Positions 51,781 through 62,465 are shown, numbered from the stretch's first letter. The stretch: DNA of 64,000 nucleotides from an uncultured Bacteroidota bacterium (GCA_902517245.1 CABYBK010000001.1:1-64000), one strand, 5' to 3'. The notes: a model not told the origin generated them from the letters alone. Made by a program: numbers and translations.

Positions 51781-52879
51781 ATGATCTCTAACGAACAGTT
51801 CAAAAGCATAATAGAAAGACTTGGTGCCTTAAGACGCTATCTTTGACATAGATGCCAAAGAGATTGAAATCCAAAATCAAGAGGAAAAAACACTTGCACC
51901 AGACTTTTGGAGCGACGCTTCAGCAGCTGAACTAAAAATGAAACAATTAAGAAACCTCAAAAAATGGGTGACAGATTATAACTTAATTAATCAAAAAGTT
52001 GAAGACCTAGAAATTTTAATGGAATTTCAAAATAGTGGAGAAATTCAAAGTGAAGAAGTATTCTACGAACATGATCAAATAGTAAATCTTATTGAAGATT
52101 TAGAGTTCCGTAATATGCTCTCCGAAGAAGGAGACGATCTCAGTGCCGTTATTCAAATAACCGCAGGAGCTGGAGGAACTGAAAGTTGTGATTGGTCGGA
52201 AATGTTAATGCGAATGTATCTTATGTGGGCAGAAAAACAAGGATTTAATATTCGTGAAATTAATAATCAGCCTGGTGACGTTGCTGGGATTAAAACTGTA
52301 ACATTAGAATTAAATGGAGATTATGCATTTGGTTGGCTAAAAGGAGAAAATGGTGTACATCGCCTAGTTCGTATTTCACCATTTGACAGTAATGCAAAAA
52401 GACATACCTCATTTGCTTCCGTATATGTCTATCCACTTGTTGATGAGAGTATTGAAATAGAAATAAACTCATCGGATTATACATGGGAGACAATGAGATC
52501 CAGTGGCGCCGGAGGTCAAAACGTTAATAAAGTTGAAACAGCTGTTAGATTGCGTCATCATCCCACAGGAATTATGATCGAGAACTCCGAGACTCGTTCT
52601 CAATTGGAAAATAAAAACAAAGCAATGCAACTTTTACGCTCACAATTATATGAGATTGAATTGCAAAAAAAAATGAAAGCTAGAGATGAAATAGAAGCAG
52701 CAAAAAAGAAAATTGAGTGGGGTTCACAAATAAGAAACTATGTCATGCATCCATACAAGTTAATTAAAGATATACGTTCTCAGCATGAATCAACTGACAT
52801 TGACAGTGTAATGAATGGTGATATTAATTCTTTTTTAAAAGCATATTTGATGACTTATGGACAAAAAAATTTAAAATAA
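51781..52879 (+). CDS. prfB: Peptide chain release factor 2, requiring a programmed +1 frameshift (join 51781..51843, 51845..52879)
   Basis: Zero frame MISNEQFKSIIERLGALRRYL then CTT TGA C at 51841..51847. The +1 frame gives DIDAKEIEIQNQEEKTLAPDFWSDASAAELKMKQL..., continuous with track ORF 51938..52879; SSGAGGQNVNKVETAVRL (GGQ). Confidence 0.95.
51844..51846 (+). other. prfB: In-frame TGA at the programmed +1 frameshift site of prfB
   Basis: CTTTGAC slippery context at the canonical RF2 position after ...RRYL. Confidence 0.93.
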
Positions 52880-52883
52880 CATA

Positions 52884-53498
52884 ATGAAAGTAAAAAACAT
52901 AATCTTTGACCTAGGGGGTGTGCTTATCGATTGGAACCCAGAGTATGTTTACCTTGACGCATTCAAAGGTAATCGGAAAAAAATGGAAAAATTCTTTGAT
53001 GAAGTGTGTACATTTGATTGGAATGAAAATCAAGATGCTGGATATCCTCTTGCTGATGCCACAGAAGATCGTATTAGATTATTTCCAGAACAAGCAGATT
53101 TAATTAGGATGTATTATGGACGTTGGGAAGAAATGCTTAGAGGGTCAATATCGGGTACTGTTTCCATCTTAAAAAAACTTGTAAATAATAATAACTATAA
53201 AGTTTTTGCTTTGACGAACTGGAGTGCAGAGACTTTTCCTATAGCACTAAAGCGATTTGATTTTCTTCATTGGTTCGAAGGAATTGTTGTTTCTGGTACT
53301 GAAAGAACGAGAAAGCCATTCCCTGAAATTTACGAAACAACTCTAGAAAGATATGACCTAAAAGCTTCTGAATCGATTTTTATTGACGACAATGAAAGAA
53401 ATATTGTCGCAGCAAATCTACTAGGAATTCAGACTATCAAATTTTTAAATTCTAATCAATTAGAAAAAGATTTAAAAGCAAAAGAAATTTTACTTTAA
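52884..53498 (+). CDS. HAD-family hydrolase
   Basis: IIFDLGGVLIDWNPEYVYLDAF, ALTNWSAETFPIA, SIFIDDNERNIVAANLLGI. Confidence 0.94.
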   Translation: MKVKNIIFDLGGVLIDWNPEYVYLDAFKGNRKKMEKFFDEVCTFDWNENQDAGYPLADATEDRIRLFPEQADLIRMYYGRWEEMLRGSISGTVSILKKLVNNNNYKVFALTNWSAETFPIALKRFDFLHWFEGIVVSGTERTRKPFPEIYETTLERYDLKASESIFIDDNERNIVAANLLGIQTIKFLNSNQLEKDLKAKEILL

Positions 53499-54020
53499 AT
53501 GTCTGAACTAAAAATTATCCCAGTAACAGAAAGTGAGTTAGAAAAATTAAAATACTTATCAATTAAAACATTTCAAGAAACATTTTCAGATCAAAATACT
53601 GATGATAATATGAATGAATATTTAAGATTAAATATGAATTCTTCTAAATTATTAAATGAATTAAAAAATCCCAATGTAGAATTTTACTTTGCTTACAATA
53701 AAACTTCCCTTATTGGTTATTTAAAGTTAAATTATAAAGATGCACAAACAGAAAATGTTCTCGATAATAAAGCATTCGAAATTGAACGAATTTATCTTTT
53801 AAAGACTTTTCAAAATATGGGCTATGGAAAACAATTGTTTAAAAAAATAGCATCAATCGGAAAGTTGAAAGGTTATAGAAGACTATGGCTTGGAGTTTGG
53901 GAGCACAATTTGGGAGCAATTAAATTCTATAAAAAATTAAAGCTGAAAATATTTGATAAACATAATTTTATTTTGGGTAATGATACACAAACAGACTTTC
54001 TAATGAAATTTGATTTTTGA
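53499..54020 (+). CDS. GNAT-family N-acetyltransferase
   Basis: EIERIYLLKTFQNMGYGKQLFKKIASIGKLKGYRRLWLGVWEHNLGAIKFYKKL. Confidence 0.94.
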   Translation: MSELKIIPVTESELEKLKYLSIKTFQETFSDQNTDDNMNEYLRLNMNSSKLLNELKNPNVEFYFAYNKTSLIGYLKLNYKDAQTENVLDNKAFEIERIYLLKTFQNMGYGKQLFKKIASIGKLKGYRRLWLGVWEHNLGAIKFYKKLKLKIFDKHNFILGNDTQTDFLMKFDF

Positions 54021-54022
54021 GA

Positions 54023-55540
54023 TCAAAACGGGGAACCATTGTCTGGTTCTAAATCATCCAAAGATCCAAAAACATCGTCATTGTTTGGATTCATCTTAGA
54101 TTCGAATTCGAAAGGAGAATCAAAATTTTCCAAATCTTCAAATTTTCCAAGGTGACTTGTGAACTTTAAGCGGATATTATCTAAACCACCATTTCGGTGC
54201 TTGGCTATAATAAGTTCTGCCTGTCCTTGTGCAGGAGTATGCTCATTATCGTCCCATTCGTCAATATTATAGTATTCAGGACGGTAAATAAAAGAAACTA
54301 TATCTGCATCCTGTTCTATTGCACCTGATTCCCTTAAATCAGATAACATTGGTCTTTTTGTACCCCCTCTTGTTTCAACAGCTCTAGAAAGTTGAGAAAG
54401 CGCAATTACTGGAACATCTAATTCTTTCGCCAAAGCTTTTAGATTTCTTGAAATTGACGAGATCTCTTGCTCTCTGTTCCCTAATTTATTAGAAGAGCCA
54501 GCTGTCATTAATTGAAGATAGTCGACTATAATTAATTTGATACCATTTTGAGAAGCCAAGCGACGTGCCTTTGCCCTTAAATCAAAAATTGATAATGATG
54601 GAGTATCATCAATATATAATGGTGCTTTTTCTAAATCTGTAACCTTTACATTTAATTGTTGCCACTCATGATCTGCAAGCTTTCCAGTTCTCAACTTTTC
54701 AGAAGAAAGGCCTGTCTCTGCTGATATTAAACGTGTTATAAGCTGAACAGATGACATTTCTAATGAGAAAAAAGCAACTGGAATTTCTTTTGTTATAGCT
54801 ATATTCCTTGCCATAGATAGGGTTAATGCAGTTTTACCCATTCCAGGACGTGCTGCAATAATAATCAAGTCACTTGGTTGCCATCCGGAAGTAAGTTTAT
54901 CAAGCTTCTGAAAACCAGTACTAACTCCACTTAGCCCCTCACGTTTAGAAATTTCTTCTATTCTAGCTTTTGCTTCAATCACAAGGTTCTGAGCGGACTC
55001 TGAAGATTTTTTTATGTTTCCCTGAGTTACGTCATATAATTTTGATTCAGCCTCATCGAGTAGATCAAACACATCTGTTGAATCTTTATATGCAGTTTCA
55101 ATAATCTCATTAGAAATTCGTATTAAGCTTCTTTGAATAAACTTTTGAAGTATAATCCGAGCATGAAATTCAATATGAGCTGATGAGGCAACTTTTTGAG
55201 AAAGTTGTACTAAGTAAAACTCTCCTCCAACAGACTCTAATTTTCCGTCTTTTCTTAGAGCCGAAGAAACTGTCAACAGATCAATTGGCTGCGAATCATG
55301 GAATAATTGATATATTACTTTAAAAATATATTGATGTGCTGTTTTATAAAATGCTTCAGGCTGCAAAATATCTATAACCTCATCAACTCCTTTTTTATCA
55401 ATCAACATTGCACCAAGGACAGCTTCTTCAAGATTCAAAGCTTGAGGAGGTATTTTTCCCTGTTGTAAACTAATTACAGAAGGCGATTGTATTTTTTTTA
55501 ATTCCGACGACTTCTTCTCTTCCATGGAACTAAAGTACAT
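54023..55540 (-). CDS. dnaB: Replicative DNA helicase (start probably the ATG at 55525)
   Basis: NLEEAVLGAMLIDKKGVDEV, IIIAARPGMGKTALTLSMARNIA, LIIVDYLQLM, ALSQLSRAVETRGGTKRPMLSDLRESGAIEQDAD. Confidence 0.97.
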   Translation of the reverse strand: MYFSSMEEKKSSELKKIQSPSVISLQQGKIPPQALNLEEAVLGAMLIDKKGVDEVIDILQPEAFYKTAHQYIFKVIYQLFHDSQPIDLLTVSSALRKDGKLESVGGEFYLVQLSQKVASSAHIEFHARIILQKFIQRSLIRISNEIIETAYKDSTDVFDLLDEAESKLYDVTQGNIKKSSESAQNLVIEAKARIEEISKREGLSGVSTGFQKLDKLTSGWQPSDLIIIAARPGMGKTALTLSMARNIAITKEIPVAFFSLEMSSVQLITRLISAETGLSSEKLRTGKLADHEWQQLNVKVTDLEKAPLYIDDTPSLSIFDLRAKARRLASQNGIKLIIVDYLQLMTAGSSNKLGNREQEISSISRNLKALAKELDVPVIALSQLSRAVETRGGTKRPMLSDLRESGAIEQDADIVSFIYRPEYYNIDEWDDNEHTPAQGQAELIIAKHRNGGLDNIRLKFTSHLGKFEDLENFDSPFEFESKMNPNNDDVFGSLDDLEPDNGSPF

Positions 55541-55573
55541 ACTTTATCTAAGCTTCAAGAAAATGAATATCCC

Positions 55574-55589
55574 CTATCTTTAAAGATAG
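55574..55589. repeat. 16-bp perfect palindrome CTATCTTTAAAGATAG between accA and dnaB
   Basis: Read directly; intergenic. Confidence 0.8.
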
Positions 55590-55630
55590 CATGTTCATAA
55601 GTCTATAAATTTTGTTAAAAACTGAAAAAT

Positions 55631-56584
55631 TTATTCTAAAACCCTTCCCATCGCAATAAACTTTTCTCGTCTTTTATCAATTCTTACCTTTGGATCTAAA
55701 TTTCGAGATGAATTAAAAGCCAGTAAGATTTCATTTTTAACATTTTCATATGTTGCTTTTCTATCAAAATGTGCTCCTCCTAGAGGCTCCTTTATAATTT
55801 TGTCAATTAATTTGTTTTTGAGCATATCTTTAGAGGTAAGTTTAAGAGCCTCTGCTGCTGCCTCTTTGTGCTCCCAACTCCTCCATAGTATAGAAGAACA
55901 TGATTCGGGAGAGATGACCGAGTACCATGTGTTTTCTAGCATAAAAACATGATCTCCAACACCTATTCCTAGTGCTCCTCCAGAGGCTCCTTCGCCAATG
56001 ATTACAACAATGATTGGAACTGACAATGACATCATTTCAAAAATATTTCTTGCAATAGCTTCTCCTTGACCTCTTTCCTCAGCCTCCAGACCAGGAAAAG
56101 CTCCTGGGGTATCAATAAGGGTTACAATGGGAATATTAAATTTTTCCGCAGATTTCATCAGACGTAAAGCTTTTCTATATCCTTCTGGATTAGACATGCC
56201 AAAATTGCGATATTGACGTGTTTTGGTATTATAACCTTTTTGAGTTCCAACAAACATGAATGATTGATCATTAATTTTTCCTAAACCACCAATCATAGCT
56301 TTATCATCCGATACGTTCCTGTCACCATGTAATTCTAAAAAAGAATCTTCAGTCATGGCTTTTATATAATCTAATGTGTATGGCCTTGATGGGTGTCTAG
56401 AGAGTTGAACTCGTTGCCAAGCAGATAAATTACTATAAATTTCTTTTTTGACTTTTTTGAGCTTTTTTTCAATTTGTGCACTCGTCTCAGATACATCAAT
56501 TTCATTTTCAGCTCCAATTAAGTCACATTTTTTAAGCTGCTCATGTAATTCCTTTATCGGTAATTCAAATTCTAAATATTCCAT
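55631..56584 (-). CDS. accA: Acetyl-CoA carboxylase carboxyltransferase subunit alpha
   Basis: [16 protein letters not shown]...[73 protein letters not shown]. Start moved to the ATG at 56584. Confidence 0.96.
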   Translation of the reverse strand: MEYLEFELPIKELHEQLKKCDLIGAENEIDVSETSAQIEKKLKKVKKEIYSNLSAWQRVQLSRHPSRPYTLDYIKAMTEDSFLELHGDRNVSDDKAMIGGLGKINDQSFMFVGTQKGYNTKTRQYRNFGMSNPEGYRKALRLMKSAEKFNIPIVTLIDTPGAFPGLEAEERGQGEAIARNIFEMMSLSVPIIVVIIGEGASGGALGIGVGDHVFMLENTWYSVISPESCSSILWRSWEHKEAAAEALKLTSKDMLKNKLIDKIIKEPLGGAHFDRKATYENVKNEILLAFNSSRNLDPKVRIDKRREKFIAMGRVLE

Positions 56585-56627
56585 ATCAAAACTTATAAGC
56601 AAATTTATAAATTCTTTACAATTAAGA

Positions 56628-57515
56628 TTAATTAATTCCTTGCTTCTTTATCTTATAAATTCCATTCATTAAAATTGAAAAGATTACAATTAAAAAACCT
56701 AAATAAAAATTCAAACTTAAAAACTCTTTATCCTTCCAAATTAGTAGTGATAATATTATTCCATAAATTGGTTCAAGATTAATTACCATCATTATAGTGA
56801 AAGATGAAAGGTGGCGCATCACTTTTATAGAAATATTGAAAGCATAAGAAGTACATAAAAACGCTAATATAAATATCCAAATTATATCATATTTTTTTAA
56901 TTCGAAAGATTGAATTGTAATTTCATCAGAAAAAAAAGTCACCAATAGACCTATAAAGAATCCAACAGATAACTCGTAAAATGATAAGGTTATTGCCCTA
57001 GCTTTTACTACCATTTTTCCATTAAGAATAGTAAACAATGAAGAAAGAAACGCTGAAAGTAATGCTATTGAAATTCCTAGCTTGTGTTCAAATTCAGCTT
57101 GATAAATTAAAGAAATTCCAATTGTAGTTAAACCTCCAAAAATTAATTCATAACCCAAGATTTTCCTGCGACTAAATAATGGATCTAAAATCGCTGTAAT
57201 CAAAGCACCTGTTGCCATCATACTTAAAGCAAGAGATACACCTGCTATTTTAATTGCATAAAAAAAGGTTACCCAATGAACACCTATAATTACACCTCCT
57301 AATATTACTTCACCCCACAACCGTTTAGGTAAATAAAAATAATTAGGGTGAAAAATTAAAAAAAATAAGGCCAAGCCGATAGCTGCTAACCCCATTCGGT
57401 AAATTACTAATGGTACTGCTGAAACTGAAATTAGAGCTCCCAACACTGAAGTAAATCCAAAGAGAAGCACAATGAAGTGAAAAAGTAATAGATTTTTACC
57501 TCTAACGCTTTGCAT
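56628..57515 (-). CDS. DMT/EamA-family transporter
   Basis: About 10 hydrophobic segments in two repeats; [44 protein letters not shown]. Confidence 0.88.
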   Translation of the reverse strand: MQSVRGKNLLLFHFIVLLFGFTSVLGALISVSAVPLVIYRMGLAAIGLALFFLIFHPNYFYLPKRLWGEVILGGVIIGVHWVTFFYAIKIAGVSLALSMMATGALITAILDPLFSRRKILGYELIFGGLTTIGISLIYQAEFEHKLGISIALLSAFLSSLFTILNGKMVVKARAITLSFYELSVGFFIGLLVTFFSDEITIQSFELKKYDIIWIFILAFLCTSYAFNISIKVMRHLSSFTIMMVINLEPIYGIILSLLIWKDKEFLSLNFYLGFLIVIFSILMNGIYKIKKQGIN

Positions 57516-58575
57516 AACGAAGTAAAAAGAATGCTAAACAGCTAAAAATTAATAATGGAAGCCAAGCTGCAAGAAAAGGAGGAAATGTTGATTTACTAAC
57601 CATTACACCAAAAATTTTATCAAAGAAAATAAATAAAAACCCCAAAGTTATTCCAAAAGCAAGATTAACTCCCATACCACCACGGCGTTTAAATGAAGAC
57701 ACCGCAACAGCAATAAGAGTAAGTATAAATGCAGAAATCGGAATGCTCCATCGTTTATGTCGTACTAGTAAGTGATTATTAATTAATGTGGACCCACGTT
57801 CTCTTTCTTTATCGATAAAATGATTAAGCTCGAGAAAATTTAAGGTTTCTGCTATATAATTTACTGGTGCCAAATCAGTTATTGCAAAATCAAAAATCGT
57901 GTCTTTTCTAATTTTTACTTCATAAAGCTCTTGATCACCAAAAAAACTTCTTTTTTTATAATTTGTCAATCGAAAAATACTATCCTTTTCAATCCATCGT
58001 ATTCTTCTTGCTTTAATTTTAAACTCTAATTTATTTCCTTCAAAATGTTCTAGAGTGAAATTTGAAGCCTGCTTCCTGATTGGATCATAATTATTTACAT
58101 AAATATATTCATCATCATTAATCTGTTGAAAAACAATATCTGTTTTTCTTGCCTCTTTTTTCACTAGGTATTTGTACCTAAAATCATTAAATCCTTGATT
58201 TGATTTTGGTACTATAAACATTCCTGCAAAAAATGCAATAAATGCAATTAAAGTTGCACTAAGCAAAAAAGGTCTCAAATATCGAAAAAAGGATATTCCC
58301 GAACTAAGAATTGCAATAACTTCAGTATTATTTGCAAGCTTAGAGGTAAACCAGATTACAGATAAAAAAAGAAAAATTGGAAATAATAGGTTAGCAAAAT
58401 ACCATGTAAAATCAATGTAATATTCAAATATGCTTGAAAGAGGGACATCTTTTTCTTTAAACTTATCGATTTTTTCAGCAACATCTACCATTATACCGAT
58501 AGGTATAAACAATAAAATCATTACGATAAAAGTACCGAGATAACGTTTTATAATATAATAATCAAGTAATTTCAT
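57502..58575 (-). CDS. LptF/LptG-family permease
   Basis: LLDYYIIKRYLGTFIVMILLFIPIGIMVDVAEKIDKF...AILSSGISFFRYLRPFLL; C-terminal TM cluster. Confidence 0.92.
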   Translation of the reverse strand: MKLLDYYIIKRYLGTFIVMILLFIPIGIMVDVAEKIDKFKEKDVPLSSIFEYYIDFTWYFANLLFPIFLFLSVIWFTSKLANNTEVIAILSSGISFFRYLRPFLLSATLIAFIAFFAGMFIVPKSNQGFNDFRYKYLVKKEARKTDIVFQQINDDEYIYVNNYDPIRKQASNFTLEHFEGNKLEFKIKARRIRWIEKDSIFRLTNYKKRSFFGDQELYEVKIRKDTIFDFAITDLAPVNYIAETLNFLELNHFIDKERERGSTLINNHLLVRHKRWSIPISAFILTLIAVAVSSFKRRGGMGVNLAFGITLGFLFIFFDKIFGVMVSKSTFPPFLAAWLPLLIFSCLAFFLLRYAKR

Positions 58576-58577
58576 TA

Positions 58578-59708
58578 TTATAGACGCACTTGCATTTTAA
58601 GTATCATTTTTTCTTTCCAAACCCTAAAGTCTCCCTCTAATATATGTTTTCTTGCTTCACGAACCAACCAAATATAAAAACTCAAATTGTGTAGAGTTGC
58701 TATTTGCTTTCCTAACATCTCATTAATCGAAAATAAATGCCTCACATAAGCTTTGGAATATTCTAGATCAGCAAAACAGTAACCTTCAGAATCAAGTGGA
58801 GAAAAATCATTTTCCCATTTTTTATTTTTTATATTAATAGTACCGCATGCTGTGAACAACATTCCATTTCGAGCATTACGCGAGGGTAGAACACAATCAA
58901 ACATATCTATACCCAAGGCAATATTTTCTAAAAGATTAATTGGCGTACCTACACCCATCAAATAACGAGGCTTATCTTTTGGTAGAATATTACATACTTC
59001 TTCGGTCATAGAATACATTTCTTCGTGAGGTTCACCAACAGACAGTCCACCAATGGCGTTACCTGGAGCGTCTTGTTCAGCTATAAAATGAGCAGAAGCC
59101 CTCCGTAAATCATTATAAACGCTTCCTTGAACTATTGGAAAGAGGGTCTGATTGAAGTCATAAATTTGGGGTAACTTTTTATTAGCTTCAATGCAGCGTT
59201 TAAGCCACCTATGTGTGCGGTCCATTGAATTTTTAGCATAATTGTAGTCACAAGGATAGGGAGTACATTCATCAAAGGCCATTATTATGTCAGCTCCAAT
59301 GTAACGTTGAATTTCAATCGCTTTTTCAGGTGTAAAAAAATGGTATGAACCGTCGATGTGAGATTTAAATTTTACACCTTCTTCTTTTATCCTTCGATTT
59401 GCAGAAAGTGAATATACTTGGTAGCCACCTGAATCAGTTAAAATAGGTCTATTCCAACCCATGAATCGATGTAATCCCCCTGATTTTTTAATAATTGATG
59501 TTCCAGGACGTAAATATAAATGATAAGTGTTACCCAATATTATGTCAGGATTGATATCATTTTTTAATTCGCGTTGATGAATGCCTTTAACAGAAGCAGC
59601 AGTACCTACTGGCATAAATATTGGAGTTTCAACTACTCCATGATCAGAGGTAATGGTTCCAACCCGAGCTTTTGTCTGAGAATCAGTAGCTAATAAATTG
59701 AATTTCAT
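58578..59708 (-). CDS. tgt: Queuine tRNA-ribosyltransferase
   Basis: VETPIFMPVGTAASVKGI, ILGNTYHLYLRPG, LTDSGGYQVYSLSANRRIKEEGVKFKSHIDGS, GGLSVGEPHEEMY, RYLMGVGTP. Start at the ATG at 59708. Confidence 0.96.
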   Translation of the reverse strand: MKFNLLATDSQTKARVGTITSDHGVVETPIFMPVGTAASVKGIHQRELKNDINPDIILGNTYHLYLRPGTSIIKKSGGLHRFMGWNRPILTDSGGYQVYSLSANRRIKEEGVKFKSHIDGSYHFFTPEKAIEIQRYIGADIIMAFDECTPYPCDYNYAKNSMDRTHRWLKRCIEANKKLPQIYDFNQTLFPIVQGSVYNDLRRASAHFIAEQDAPGNAIGGLSVGEPHEEMYSMTEEVCNILPKDKPRYLMGVGTPINLLENIALGIDMFDCVLPSRNARNGMLFTACGTINIKNKKWENDFSPLDSEGYCFADLEYSKAYVRHLFSINEMLGKQIATLHNLSFYIWLVREARKHILEGDFRVWKEKMILKMQVRL

Positions 59709-59849
59709 TGAATACAAATATAGCACTCTACATATGAATTCTGTAAAGATTTATATTGTTAATTACTTGGTATAAAAACATTATAAAGTAATATAAATCT
59801 CTTTGATAATGACACAACTTAAATTACTTTTAAATTCAAATTAAATCTC

Positions 59850-60695
59850 ATGCCAGATATTCAATCTTTAGAAAAAATAACTATTCAAATAAGGCGCGAT
59901 ATATTGCGTATGGTACATAAGGTGAATTCTGGACATCCAGGAGGATCTTTGGGATGTGCCGAATTTTTTGTAGCACTATATTTTAGACAAATGAAAATTA
60001 ATTTACCCTTTTCAATGAACGGGGAAAATGAGGATTTATTCTTCTTGTCTAATGGACATATTTCACCTGTGTTTTATAGTGTTCTTGCACGGAGAGGTTT
60101 CTTTCCGGTCAGTGAGCTAAATACCTTTCGCCTAATTGATTCGAGACTTCAAGGACATCCAACAACTCATGAAGGACTTCCCGGAGTAAGAATTGCTTCT
60201 GGTTCTCTTGGACAAGGTTTATCAGTATCAATTGGGGCTGCTCTGGCAAAAAAAATAAATAATGACCCTAATATTGTTTACACTCTGGTTGGTGATGGTG
60301 AATTACAAGAAGGACAAAATTGGGAAGCTTTAATGTTTGCCACTGGTAATAAGGTTGATAATATAATTGCAACAGTTGATCTAAATGGAAAACAAATTGA
60401 TGGAAGCACTGAAGATGTCCTTCCTATGGGAAGTATTAAGAATAAATTTGAAGCCTTTGGATGGGAAGTAATTGAGCTCAACGAAGGAAATTCTATTTCC
60501 CATATACTCAAAGCACTTCAAATTGCAAGATCAAAACTAGGCAATGGTAAGCCAATTGTGATTTTAATGAAGACAGAAATGGGAAATGGTGTAGATTTTA
60601 TGATGCACACACACGCATGGCATGGAAAAGCACCTAACAATGAGCAACTAGAAAATGCACTTTCGCAAAATATTGAGACCCTAGGAGATTACTAA
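59850..60695 (+). CDS. Transketolase N-terminal subunit
   Basis: MVHKVNSGHPGGSLGCAEFFVALYF, RIASGSLGQGLSVSIGAALAKK, VGDGELQEGQNWEALMFA. Confidence 0.94.
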   Translation: MPDIQSLEKITIQIRRDILRMVHKVNSGHPGGSLGCAEFFVALYFRQMKINLPFSMNGENEDLFFLSNGHISPVFYSVLARRGFFPVSELNTFRLIDSRLQGHPTTHEGLPGVRIASGSLGQGLSVSIGAALAKKINNDPNIVYTLVGDGELQEGQNWEALMFATGNKVDNIIATVDLNGKQIDGSTEDVLPMGSIKNKFEAFGWEVIELNEGNSISHILKALQIARSKLGNGKPIVILMKTEMGNGVDFMMHTHAWHGKAPNNEQLENALSQNIETLGDY

Positions 60696-60707
60696 AAATG
60701 AAATAAA

Positions 60708-61661
60708 ATGACAGATTATATAAATCAAGGTAGTAAAGACACAAGATCTGGATTCGGAGCTGGATTAGCTGAACTTGGAAGAACAAACTCTAATGTAGTT
60801 GCACTATGTGCTGACCTCATCGGTTCTTTAAAAATGCAAACATTCATAGATGAAAATCCCGAACGTTTTTTCCAAGTAGGAATAGCTGAAGCCAATATGA
60901 TGGGAATAGCTGCTGGCCTAACAATTGGTGGAAAAATCCCATTTACTGGAACTTTTGCAAATTTTTCTACTGGTCGTGTTTATGATCAAATTAGACAGTC
61001 AATAGCTTACTCAAATAAAAATGTAAAAATTTGTGCTTCTCACGCTGGACTTACTCTTGGAGAGGATGGAGCAACTCATCAAATTCTTGAAGATATTGGG
61101 TTAATGAAAATGTTGCCTGGAATGACAGTAATAAATACATGTGATTTCAATCAAACAAAAATTGCTACAATCGCAATTGCTAATTTTGAAGGTCCCGTCT
61201 ACTTGCGCTTTGGACGTCCATCCGTAGCAAATTTTACGACAGAAAATCTAGATTTTGAAATTGGAAAGGGCATAAAACTTAAAAACGGAGATGATGTAAC
61301 AATTGTCGCTACAGGGCACCTTGTCTGGGAAGCTTTAGAGGCAGCAAAAGAATTAGAATCACAAGGAATTAATTCTGAAGTTATTAATATCCATACAATA
61401 AAACCTTTAGATGAAGATATCATTTTAAAATCTACACTAAAAACAGGATGCTTAGTTAGTGCTGAAGAGCACAACTATTTAGGAGGTATGGGTGAGAGTA
61501 TAGCTGGAGTTTTGGCAAAACAAAACCCTTGCCCAATAGAATTTGTTGCAACTCAAGATACATTTGGTGAGTCAGGAACACCATCTCAACTTATGGCAAA
61601 ATATGGATTAGATAAAGATGCAATTGTTAAAAAAGTATTAGCCGTTAAAAATCGTATTTAA
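60708..61661 (+). CDS. Transketolase C-terminal subunit
   Basis: DTRSGFGAGLAELGRTNSNVVALCADLIGSLKM, RFFQVGIAEANMMGIAAGL, ASHAGLTLGEDGATHQILEDIGLMKMLPGM. Confidence 0.94.
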   Translation: MTDYINQGSKDTRSGFGAGLAELGRTNSNVVALCADLIGSLKMQTFIDENPERFFQVGIAEANMMGIAAGLTIGGKIPFTGTFANFSTGRVYDQIRQSIAYSNKNVKICASHAGLTLGEDGATHQILEDIGLMKMLPGMTVINTCDFNQTKIATIAIANFEGPVYLRFGRPSVANFTTENLDFEIGKGIKLKNGDDVTIVATGHLVWEALEAAKELESQGINSEVINIHTIKPLDEDIILKSTLKTGCLVSAEEHNYLGGMGESIAGVLAKQNPCPIEFVATQDTFGESGTPSQLMAKYGLDKDAIVKKVLAVKNRI

Positions 61662-61688
61662 TCTTTTGTAGAAAGTCAGTAAAATCTA

Positions 61689-62465
61689 CTAGTCTGTATC
61701 AAGATAATCAGCTAAACCATCGCCATCTGTATCGTCAACTACGCCGTCACCATCAGAATCAAACTCATCGGCTGTTAGAATTCCATCTCCATCATGATCT
61801 GTCTTCTTAACAAGATATAATTCAATTTTAAATATTATTGGGGAGTATGCAGGTATTCCTCCAGAGGGATTGCCAAAATATCCAAGTCCCGAAGGCATAA
61901 ATATAGCACCTTGTCCATAATCGGAGAAAACTGGTAAATTATTTTGATCTATTGAAAAATTTCCTGGCTTTAAGGTTGGCATGCCCTCCCTAAATCCCCT
62001 GACAACTGATGTTAAGTCAAACCAAATTGGAGTGAGTGATTTGTCAAAGATTGATTTATTTAGCAAAAGACCCTCATATGATAAATAAGTAGAATCGACT
62101 GAAGATGGAGACTCTCCAATTCCCTCACGTGAAACAAGAGTATAAATTGGATGGTTAATAAAGGAACCATCAGAAATTCTAACATTAATTGTTGATTTAT
62201 TTACCTGTTCTATTAAAGGAGTTTTATTTGAATTTTCATTAGCTATAGTGTCAAATTTAATTTTGGTTTGATTATCTGGATTTTGAAAGTCTTCATAATT
62301 ATAAAAATGAGTAGATAAAAAATCTTCTAGAATTTGTTCATCAAGAATGGCTTGTTCAGCTAGATCACGGGGAGGTTCGACTTCTTCATCTTTTTTACAT
62401 GAATAGATAATAATATTAATAGATAATAAGATAAAAATAAAATGTTTTTCTAAGGTAAAGTTCAT
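61689..62465 (-). CDS. FKBP-type peptidyl-prolyl isomerase lipoprotein with C-terminal Asp-rich calcium-binding-type repeats
   Basis: Lipobox-like IIIYSC; LTSVVRGFREGMPTLKPGN...GQGAIFMPSGLGYFGNPSGGIPAYSPIIFKIELYLV; DHDGDGILTADEFDSDGDGVVDDTDGDGLADYLDTD. Confidence 0.83.
   Translation of the reverse strand: MNFTLEKHFIFILLSINIIIYSCKKDEEVEPPRDLAEQAILDEQILEDFLSTHFYNYEDFQNPDNQTKIKFDTIANENSNKTPLIEQVNKSTINVRISDGSFINHPIYTLVSREGIGESPSSVDSTYLSYEGLLLNKSIFDKSLTPIWFDLTSVVRGFREGMPTLKPGNFSIDQNNLPVFSDYGQGAIFMPSGLGYFGNPSGGIPAYSPIIFKIELYLVKKTDHDGDGILTADEFDSDGDGVVDDTDGDGLADYLDTD

Noticed and set aside
51938-52879. Treating track ORF 51938..52879 as the complete RF2 gene
   Set aside because: Lacks the conserved N-terminal domain start; the upstream CTTTGAC frameshift site explains the real 51781 start.
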